Part shown: positions 56,431-64,000 of the stretch, one piece after another
How positions within the stretch are numbered: position 1 is the first letter of the stretch
Layout: every line of letters begins with the position of its first letter
NCBI GenBank assembly: GCA_023548195.1
Contig: JAJHZJ010000061.1
Location: forward strand, 9,155,378-9,219,377
Source of the DNA: Bettongia penicillata ogilbyi
Lineage: Eukaryota; Chordata; Mammalia; Diprotodontia; Potoroidae
DNA: 64,000 nt
Direction of reading: 5' to 3'
Position numbers and translations under genes: made by a program
The notes under the pieces: generated by a model
The model's input: the letters and a program-made list of their open reading frames with translations, nothing else
Databases searched by the model: none
What the model was told of the DNA's origin: nothing

Positions 56431-57228
56431 ATCAATATTGACTAGAAGAAACTATGAGGAAATGCACATCTCTCTTTTCACTTAAGAGTTATGAAACTAT
56501 GGTGTGGACTGTTATATGCACGGTCAGAAGCGGTCAATGCGTAGGCTGGTTTTCTTTGATTCTTTTCCTTTGTTATAGAAAGCTTCTTGCGGGGAGGGTT
56601 AGGGAAGAGGGAGAAGAGGAGTTATAAACAAACAATGACTGGGAAATAAAATCCTAAGACATAAACGTCAATAAGGTTTTGAAAGCCCACATCATTACAG
56701 GATAATAAATGATGAAGCTATGAATTGAAGTCCAGACAGAGAGTGATACTGAAGTTGAGATCGTGCTAGATCACTCAGCTAGGAAGGGAGCTGGACCCTG
56801 GAAGCTGGGTGATATTTGGGAAGGAAATTAACCATGCAGTGTTTCTGCTAGTGCTAAACAGCAGGAATAAATTCTAAGCTGGTCACCATCCTAGAGGCCC
56901 CAGGGATAGGTCTAGAGACATAGACAGTTAGCATCTTTACCATCCAAGAAATAATTATCAGGGAGAATGAAGTTCTTCTTGGAAGAATGGGGGGGGGGAT
57001 ACACAGATAAAATAAAGAACAGGGGTCTGTCTGAAAAGGAAAAGATAAGCCTCTTCCTAAATTGTCGAAAGGATGGAGGGCTGGAGCATGTGACACAGGG
57101 AAGAAGGAACATGGGATATTTGGACCTCAGTAACAAGGGTTTTTGTTTTTGAAGACAGTTGGATCCTCTATAAAGGAAGCAGCTTCTTGTACTCTAAGAA
57201 ATGATATAGATCCACAAATGTCATCAGT
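56431..57228. other. Unassigned sequence
   Basis: No repeat family named. A G9 run lies near 56990. Confidence 0.35.
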
Positions 57229-57242
57229 AATGGTCAAAAGAG

Positions 57243-57389
57243 GGGTAGCTAGGTGGCCCGGTGGATAGAGCACCAGCCCTGGAGTCAGGAGGGCCTGAGG
57301 TCAGACATTGGACATTTACTAGCTGTGTGATCCTGGGCAAGTCACTTAACCCCGATTACTTTGCCCCCCCCCCAAAAAAAACCCAAAAG
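57243..57389 (+). mobile_element. tRNA SINE with 14-bp TSD
   Basis: Flanks are AATGGTCAAAAGAG (57229-57242) and AATGGTCAGAAGAG (57390-57403), one mismatch. Body: GTAGCTAGGTGGCCCGGTGG, CCCTGGAGTCAGGAGGGCCT and GGGCAAGTCACTTAACCCCG, then C10 and A8 runs. Confidence 0.92.
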
Positions 57390-57403
57390 AATGGTCAGAA
57401 GAG

Positions 57404-57662
57404 GCAATTGGGTAGCTTAGTGGGTAAAATCCCTGACTTTGGAAACATGAAAACCTGAGTTTGCACCTTGCCTCAGATGCTTACTGCCCGTATTACCCTG
57501 GCTAAGTCACTTAACTTTTGTCTGTCTCAGTTGATTCAACTATAAAATGAGGATAATAACAGCACTCCCTCCCAGGACTGTTGGGAGGGTCACATGAAAT
57601 AATAACTGTGAAGTGCTGAGCACAGGGCCTGGCATATAGTTAGCACTATATAAATGCTTATT
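57404..57662 (+). repeat. CORE-SINE
   Basis: CAATTGGGTAGCTTAGTGGG, CCTGGCTAAGTCACTTAACT and CTGAGCACAGGGCCTGGCAT. A second worn tail (CTTGTAAACTTTAAAGCACT) follows to about 57755. Confidence 0.82.
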
Positions 57663-57899
57663 CCTTTTCCTACCCTACCTTGTAAGGCTCAAATAAGACA
57701 ATGCTGTTAAAACATCTTGTAAACTTTAAAGCACTATGTGAACTCAAACTACTGGTAATATGATTATTAAGAGACAAGTAATGATGGGTGGTGACCATGT
57801 GATGGACAGTTCTGAGGCAGCTATTTGTCAGCAATATGTTGTCTTCCCAAGGTGCGTATGTACCTAGGGGTGATAGAGAGTCTCTTGACACTTTTCAGA

Positions 57900-59270
57900 T
57901 CTGACAATTATTCCTGGTGACTTATGCAGGCACTAATGATGCTACAGGAAAGCACTGCTAAGGGTTGTGAGAACTAGGCAAAATACTGAAGACTTTAATG
58001 ACATGGTTAGTTTTTTTTTTTTCATCTTTACTATTGATCAAAGAGGTTTCAGAAGAGAAAGGAAATATGAAAAGTAAAACATTATGTAAGAAGACAATGT
58101 GTAAAAAAAGAAAAGGTATTTGGGTCTCTTAACCATAGCTTAAAATACAGAAAGAATAGGCTATTGGTTAGGAATGGAGCGAACCTAATACGTGCTTGGA
58201 GCTTTACAAATGTACTCAATAGGGCTTTAAATTGCAAAAGGAGGGAAACAGAGGAAACTCCCATACATGTGTGTCAAATTTGATATCTCAGAGCATTAGT
58301 TCTCCAAGTATAGTCTGGAGACCACTAGGTGTCCTGCAGACCTTTTTCAGGGGTTCTGAAAGGTTAAAACTATTTTTATAATAATTACAATTTATTTAAA
58401 AATTTGATTATGGTAAATAGTGACAGGTATAACGCATGTGAACAAAAGTTCTTGGGGAGGTCGGGGTCAGGGAAAATTTATCCTCAATAATTATTAAGAG
58501 CTATAAAGAGATTCTGAGACCAAAAAGTTTGACAATTAATGCCTTAGAGAATAGTAGGACCAGTATAAAACAGAAAAGCAGCAGATAGAGCAATTATTCC
58601 CTGGAAATAATTTCCAAGAAGAGAGCCACCCATAAAAACTATGGCCTCAGATTTTTATATGCAAATGTATAAAATATAGTAATCAACTGAATTAGTGATC
58701 CTAAATCAAGGAAGAAAATTATCTGTAGATTACACTGAGACTTGGTAATTTATAAAACTTCACCATTAGAAAATAATTAAGGAAAAGTCAAATTATTCAA
58801 ATGGGAAAAAGAGACTTAAAGGGGTATTGGAGGAGTGTTCAATATTTAGAATATAAATATAAACTCATCTGAAGAAATTCAGAAAACTAAATAGGAAAGA
58901 TGTTGCAGAACACTGAGGCCAAGGTCAATATGTGAAGAAAAGAAAAGGAATATTGTAATAGGTCTATATTACAGGGCACTTGGACAAAAAGGAGGAATTA
59001 AATGAGAAGTTTGGACAAGCTATTACAAAACCTAGCAAGATGTGGTGACAAGGGACGTCAGCTATCCAAATATCTACTATTATAATAGTGCTCCCTCTGC
59101 CAACAGCTCGGCTGATAAATTTGTACATTGTAAGTATAATTTCATCCCTCAGAAAGTGGGAAGCAACAAGAGGATTTGCTATTGCAGACTTAGTTCTGAC
59201 TAATAAGGAAGAACTGGTTGCTAAAGTGGAAATGATGAACACTTGGGGCAAGTAACAACTCCATCACTGG
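57900..59270 (+). mobile_element. L3/CR1 LINE remnant: endonuclease region
   Basis: Near 59045 the plus strand reads VTRDVSYPNIYYY, a decayed 'GDFNYPDI' endonuclease motif. Near 59165 another frame reads TRGFAIADLVLTNKEELVAK, the 'LDLVLTNKEELV' run that precedes the final SDH box in CR1/L3 endonuclease. Wording such as GTGACTTATGCAGGCACTAA near 57920 fits an upstream part. Stops and frameshifts are everywhere. Confidence 0.65.
58300..58545 (+). repeat. Possible DNA-transposon fossil
   Basis: CTCCAAGTATAGTCTGGAGA, GACCTTTTTCAGGGGTTCTG and GGTTAAAACTATTTTTATAA resemble an old hAT-like mammalian element. The terminal inverted repeats are not clear. Confidence 0.3.
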
Positions 59271-59479
59271 GCTCATGGTAGAGAAAGAGAAGAAAGCCAG
59301 CTATGTATGATTTTGCTTAAGGTATGTTCTATGTCCTTCCACTTCTTTTCTAGTCCCCATTTTCTCTTTCTGCTGCCATCCTTAGGCACTTACGTTGTAT
59401 TCCGTTCCCTTAGGGTTTTCTCTCTAGAACCCGAGCTACAGATTTTTCAAGAGTGGTTTTTAACAGTTTCAGAGAAGTG

Positions 59480-59740
59480 ACTTGTTGGGATCCAATGGGC
59501 TAATATTTTATGGGGAAACTTGTACCAGGAAAGATGTAAAATACCCAAGCACAAAATCTCAAAGACACAAATTATTCTAGTAAGGATCAAATCCCTTTCC
59601 TATTAAGGCATTTGACAATGTTTCTTATGATATTTTCATATAGGAGATGGAGCTGTCTATAAATAGTCAAATGACTAGAACCAAAGAATACTCAATGGTT
59701 TGATGTCAAGTTGAAATGAAATTTCTTGGGGGGAAATTAT
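59480..59740 (+). mobile_element. L3/CR1 LINE remnant: RT region
   Basis: AAGGCATTTGACAATGTTTC (KAFDNVSYDIFI in frame) is the RT box also seen at 49.1 kb, followed by GTTTGATGTCAAGTTGAAAT. It continues the endonuclease fragment to the left. Confidence 0.6.
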
Positions 59741-59774
59741 ACATATGTGTGTATCACTTGTCTATTTGTTTGTT

Positions 59775-60625
59775 TATTATGAACTTAAAAACCAAAGTGA
59801 GAATTTCCATTTACAAAATGGAATAGAAAAAGAGAATTGGACACAAAATTCTGAATCCCTTACATACAGTTTGCCTTTCCTTTTAAGTATATAAGAAACT
59901 AAACATGTCACTTTCAAAGCTGACCTGATTATCTGTGTTTCCTTCTGTTCTCTCCTGAGCATTTTCTTATAAAAGGCTTCAATGACTCTGTTTTCTTTCT
60001 TTTCATTTTCTTCTTTTTTTAAGGCCACTCTATTGCAAGTCTCCTTTCATTTCCTTTTTCCCAATAAAAAATATAGAAAAACAAAATTTTTGTAATATAT
60101 ATTCATAGTCAAGTAAAACAATTTCCTACCCCAGCTGTGTCTGATGACGTACATTTCATTTTATGCCTTGACTCCATCTTCTCCCGGTCAGAAAGTGTGT
60201 AGCATGTATCATAATCAGTTCTTTGGAGTCATAGTTGGTCACTGAATTTATCAGAATTCTCAAGTCTTTCAAAGTAGTTTTTCTTTACAATAATGTTATT
60301 ACTGTATAAATTGTTCTATTGGTTCTACTAATTTCACTCTGTATGAGTTCATACAAATTTTCTCAGGTTACTTTGAGGCAACCCCTTTTATCTTTGCAAT
60401 AAAATCATCAATATTCCATTACTTCATATAACAAAAAATTTTTTATATACCATCATTTATTCAGAGATTCCCCAACTGATGGACAACCCTCTACTCCTTA
60501 GTTTACAATTCCTTGCTATAACAGAAAGAGTTGTTATAAATATATTTGCTCTCTTTTTGTTCTCTTTGGGGATATAGGACTAATAGTAGTAACAATAGGT
60601 CTAAGGTCACAGTTTAGTGATTTTT
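59775..60625 (-). mobile_element. L1 3' end, about 850 bases, inside the L3
   Basis: CCTTACATACAGTTTGCCTT and AATAAAAAATATAGAAAAAC at the left, then TACATTTCATTTTATGCCTT, TTCTCCCGGTCAGAAAGTGT and GAGTTGTTATAAATATATTT. It divides the L3 reverse transcriptase. Confidence 0.75.
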
Positions 60626-60694
60626 AGGAGACAGTACCAAATTGCTTCCCAGAATTAATGTGCCTATTTCCATTCAGCCTACCCACCTTTCCCC

Positions 60695-61290
60695 CACAGT
60701 TGTTATTTGGAATGCAGTTTCTAATGGAATATCCTTGGAATCTGTCTTGGATTCTGTGTGGATTAACATTTTTATCAACGACTTTTATGAAGCCATAGAA
60801 GAAAGGAAGAAAAAAAGGAAATAAGCATTTATTAAGAGCTTACTATGTATTAAGTACTGTGCTAAGCATTGGAGATACAAGTATAAGCAAAAAGATATTC
60901 CTGCCTCATGGAGTTTAATGTTCTAATGGAGGAAAGACAACATGGAAAACGAAACAGAAATGATGGGAGGACAAAGGAAGAAGACGGTAACTGGGTACAG
61001 GGGAATGATTTTGAAGTATGGAAAGCCAGGAATAAGCCTGGGAGGAGAATGAAAGCTGAATGGCCTGCACCCTTCCTCCAGGGGAAATTCACTAGTGAGA
61101 GAAGTGGAGGAGGATCTTGCAGAAGAATAGTTCAGGGTGAGGGGCATAGAGATAGTAATCTGTTCCAGAGCAAGAAAGCTTCGGGCATGGACAAAAATTC
61201 TAGCATGAGCCAGCAGTAGAGAAAATTCAACAAGCATAGACAGCAAGGTCATGCAATCTGTAGATGACACAAATCTAGACTGGATGGCTT
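60695..61290 (+). mobile_element. L3/CR1 LINE remnant: RT catalytic box, split
   Basis: 60735-60805 reads VLDSVWINIFINDFYEAIEE, the 'LGPLLFNIFINDLDE' stretch. After an L2 insertion, 61225-61290 continues DSKVMQSVDDTNL, where the catalytic FADD has become SVDD. The join fits one LINE cut in two. Confidence 0.72.
60820..61222 (-). mobile_element. L2 3' end inserted in the L3
   Basis: AATAAGCATTTATTAAGAGC, GTACTGTGCTAAGCATTGGA, GCACCCTTCCTCCAGGGGAA and TTCCAGAGCAAGAAAGCTTC. The overlapping frames of 103 and 115 codons are readings of this repeat. Confidence 0.78.
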
Positions 61291-61299
61291 GTTAGAGTT

Positions 61300-61500
61300 G
61301 CTACATAAAAACCAGGAAGATCTGAACTCAAATATGATCTCAATGCTTACTAGCTATGTGACCCTAGGCAATAAATTGCTGTTCTGCCTAAGCTTCCTCA
61401 ACTGTAAAATAGGGATGATATTGGGTTGTGGGTTGTGGGGATCAATGAGTAATATTCATAATGCCTGGTACATAGTAGCCCCTTAAGAAATGTTTGTCTC
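61300..61500 (+). repeat. CORE-SINE
   Basis: CTAGCTATGTGACCCTAGGC, CCTCAACTGTAAAATAGGGA and ATGCCTGGTACATAGTAGCC. Confidence 0.72.
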
Positions 61501-61564
61501 TTCCCACATCCTTTTCCCCTACTTAGGCTTGGGAGAAGTTGCAGACATATAGCCCATGAAATAA

Positions 61565-61815
61565 TTGTCAGCTAGGTAGCACAGTGGGTAGGGTGCTAGA
61601 TCTGGAGTTAGGAAGATCTGAATTCAAATCCAGTCTCAGACACTTACTTAGTTCTTGGCCAAGTTACTTAACTTCTGTCTGCCTCTGTTTCCTCATCTAT
61701 AAAATAAGACTAAAAATAGCATTTCCTAGAATTGTTACAAGAATCAAATGAGATATTTGCAAAGTATTTTATTAACCTTAAAGCATTATATAAATGCTAG
61801 CTGTTATTGGTATTC
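61565..61815 (+). repeat. CORE-SINE, near full length
   Basis: CTAGGTAGCACAGTGGGTAG, CTGGAGTTAGGAAGATCTGA, CCTCATCTATAAAATAAGAC and ATTATATAAATGCTAGCTGT. Confidence 0.82.
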
Positions 61816-62181
61816 TTTAGATACATGAGACTTCATTCTTTTTGTTTCTGAGTATGAATAAAGGATTTCATAGTTTTTAAAAATAAGAATGGAGCAGGGG
61901 GGATAGAGAGAGTGGTTGAGCGACCTATACATGCTTATGGTTCTACTTGCTGATACAGGACCAGCAAGGGTCAGAAGACCCCTTACTTGTATGTGACAGG
62001 GGAAATATCTTTTGGGTGAGAAACAGATGTCAGGACCCTAACTTGAAAAGTGGCATGTCTCAATTCTAGATGACAATTCCTCTAAATGATTTTCATTCTC
62101 ATAATTTTTTTCTATTAATTTGTCAATGACCTTTCCAGTTGCCAACCTGGAAAATTCAGTATGGGTTGACTTGAACCAAAA
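61816..62181. other. Unassigned sequence
   Basis: No feature recognised; it is the flank of the next L1 insertion. Confidence 0.35.
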
Positions 62182-62191
62182 GAGCAGCATT

Positions 62192-62838
62192 TTCAATTTT
62201 TTCTTATATAATATCAATTACATGTAAAAATAATTTTAACATCCTTTTTTTCTTCACCTTTTGCGTTCCAAATTTTCTCCTCCCCTCCCCCTTGAGAAGG
62301 CAAGCAATTTGACATAGGTTATACATGGGTAGTCATGCAAAACACATTTCCGTGTAAGTCATTCTATGAAAGAGATCACAGAGTAAAAGTAAAGAAAATA
62401 TCTTTGATCTGATTTCAGGCTCTACCACTTCTTTCTCTACAGATGGACAATAGCACCTTTCATCACAAGTCCTTCAGAATTGTCTTGGATCATTGTATTG
62501 CTGAGAATACCTAAGTTATTCATAGTAGATCATCATATAGTATTGCTGTTACGGTATACAATGTTCTCCTGGTTCTGCTCATTTCACTTTGCATCAGTTC
62601 ATATGGGTCTTTCCATGTTTTTCTGAGATCATCCTGCTCATCATTTCTTAAAGCACAGCAGTATTCCATCACAATCATAAACCACAACTTGTTTAGCCAT
62701 TCCTCAATTGATGGACATTCCCTCAATTTCCAGTTCTTTGCCACCACTAAAACAGCTGCTATAAATAATATTGTACACATAGATCTTTTTCCTTTTTGTT
62801 TTTTATCTCTTTGGGATAAAGACCTAGCAGTGGTATTT
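62192..62838 (-). mobile_element. L1 3' end with 10-bp TSD
   Basis: GAGCAGCATT stands at 62182-62191 and 62839-62848. Inside, from left: a TTTTCAATTTTTTC tail, CTCCCCTCCCCCTTGAGAAG, GCAAGCAATTTGACATAGGT, then the region whose minus-strand reading is EEWLNKLWFMIVMEYCCALR and DDLRKTWKDPYELMQSEMSR. About 647 bases, 5'-truncated. Confidence 0.93.
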
Positions 62839-62989
62839 GAGCAGCATTCCCCCCTCCATCACTAGGAATAAGAATCCTGTCCTGAAACCTCTATCACTCA
62901 CCTGGGACATGTTACAGAAGTCTGAAAAGCCTTTGTCTGGTAGCCCTGTCACATTTGTCTCTGAAACTGCAAATGGGGGGGGGGGTGGA

Positions 62990-63002
62990 GCCAAGATGGC
63001 GG
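62990..63002 (+). promoter_or_regulatory. YY1-type site in the L1 promoter
   Basis: GCCAAGATGGCGG matches the YY1 core CAAGATGGCGG. In L1 elements a YY1 site at this place sets the transcription start. Confidence 0.65.
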
Positions 63003-63716
63003 AGTAGAAAGACACACATATGCATAAAATACCTGTGGAAAGGGACTCTCAACAAATTTTGGAGCAGCAGAAGTGGAGAACAACAGAGTGGAGGAGATTT
63101 CCAGCCCAGGATGACCTGAAAGGCCTACAGGAAATGTCTGTTGCACTGGCATGGGCGTGGAGCAGAGCCCAGCCCAGCCTTGGCCATGAGATGCGGCATG
63201 GCTCTGGGAGGACACCTCAGGGGCGGAATCTACAGTGGCAGCAGCAGCAGTGGGTATGCAGATCCCTCAACCCACAGGTGCCAAAGGTCAGTGACAGGTT
63301 TTTTTCAGCTGGCCAAGAAGGGAGAAGGGCCTTCCCATAGCTCCGGCCTCAGGCAGCAGCTGCACAGGCCACATTGGTCAGGCAGCAGCAGTTCCCACGG
63401 CAGCCCCTACAGCAGCCTGCATCCATTATTGGATGGTAAAAAACCTGGGGGCACTGAGGAGCTGACTTTTACCTGAGCCCTGTGTAGAGGCCCTGAGGGA
63501 GCTGGTCTTTATCTCACACTGAATGGCAGTGGAACTGGAGGCCAGGTGGCTGTGGAGAGGAAACTGCTAATATTCTGAGCACAAAAATCTCTTTCTGCTC
63601 CCAAACCAGTGTACATGCTTGATTGTACCACCTTGGAGGAACTGAGATCTTACAGATTCCCAGAGTATACCCTGCTCTTGACAAAGGACCCAAAAGTCAA
63701 GTAACTGGTTGGGAAA

Positions 63717-64000
63717 ATGCCCAAAAAAGGGGAAAAAAATAAGACTATATGAGGTTACTTTCTTGGTGAACAGATATCTTCTCCTATCCTTTCAGATGAG
63801 GAAAAACAATGCTTACCATCAAGAAAAGACATAAAAGTCAAGGCTTCTGTATCCCAAACATCCAAAACAAATATTCAATGGTCTCAGGTCATGGAAGAGC
63901 GCAAAAAGGATTTTGAAAATCAAGTAAGAGAGGTGGAGGAAAAACAGGGAAGCAAAATGAGAGAGATGCAAGAAAAGCATGAAAAGTGGGTCAACACCTT
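63717..64000 (+). pseudogene. L1 ORF1, N-terminal part with an early stop
   Basis: ATG at 63717 begins MPKKGEKNKTI, and then TGA at 63750-63752 interrupts. From 63753 the same frame stays open for 82 codons to the window edge. Its later part, VMEERKKDFENQVREVEEKQ and the residues after it, is a charged coiled-coil run as expected of ORF1p, the RNA-binding trimer of L1. The stop could be a CGA codon changed by CpG decay. Everything past residue 94 is out of view. Confidence 0.8.

Larger units (their letters stand above)
62975..64000 (+). mobile_element. L1 LINE, intact 5' end, continues past the window
   Basis: It starts with an 11-base G run and GGAGCCAAGATGGCGGAGTA, the usual opening of an L1 5' UTR. 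A 740-base, CAG- and GGC-rich leader leads to ORF1 at 63717. As the 5' end is present, this may be a full-length copy, but its remainder is off the window. Confidence 0.88.

Noticed and set aside
63020..63476. Two overlapping frames of 106 and 111 codons
   Set aside because: They lie in the CAG/GGC-rich L1 5' UTR, differ in frame from ORF1 and show no domain.

Overview
The window looks like a stretch of marsupial nuclear DNA, either intergenic or deep intronic. The reason is its repeat content. It is packed with the tRNA-headed SINEs typical of marsupials, some ending in an RTE-derived tail and some in plain poly(A). It also holds marsupial-type L1 3' ends, many L2 3' ends, L3/CR1 remnants and CORE-SINEs (the MIR/THER1 type). 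I cannot tell an American from an Australian species. I found no exon of a host protein gene, no RNA gene and no CpG-island-like promoter. Nearly all open reading frames here are repeat-derived or chance. Family names below come from recognising sequence patterns, not from a database search, and repeat edges are good to about 10-20 bases unless a target-site duplication (TSD) is quoted.

Layout. 1-2557 is AT-rich DNA I cannot assign. 2558-5907 is the 3' part of a decayed endogenous retrovirus: pol (reverse transcriptase connection, RNase H, integrase), a partial env surface subunit and a 3' LTR. Its pol is of betaretrovirus/class II type, while its env carries a gammaretrovirus-type surface motif, so it is a mosaic of the 'type D' kind. 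5.9-8.3 kb is mostly unique and holds a cluster of TAATTA palindromes and an exact 45-bp tandem duplication. 8.3-20 kb carries SINEs, an AT-rich tract, an RTE LINE remnant near 10.5-11.7 kb and L1/L2 pieces. 20-46 kb is a dense patchwork of L2 (both strands), L1 3' ends (mostly minus strand), L3 tails, SINEs and microsatellites near 29.6, 38.4 and 41.7 kb. 48.3-48.7 kb has an unexplained minus-strand open frame with one hydrophobic segment. 57.9-61.3 kb is a single ruined L3/CR1 LINE into which an L1 and an L2 have been inserted. At 62,975 the 5' end of a plus-strand L1 begins. It has a YY1-type site and an ORF1 that runs off the window with one early stop.

Several insertions keep exact target-site duplications (near 26.2, 28.3, 51.1, 55.9, 57.2 and 62.2 kb). 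They give a relative order of activity: L3 first, then CORE-SINE and L2, then L1 and the tRNA-RTE and tRNA SINEs. No gene cluster, defence system or novel enzyme system is visible. The items most worth a second look are the mosaic retrovirus, the orphan open frame at 48.3-48.7 kb, the unassigned repeat pair at 42.9/44.6 kb, and the L1 5' end at the right edge.
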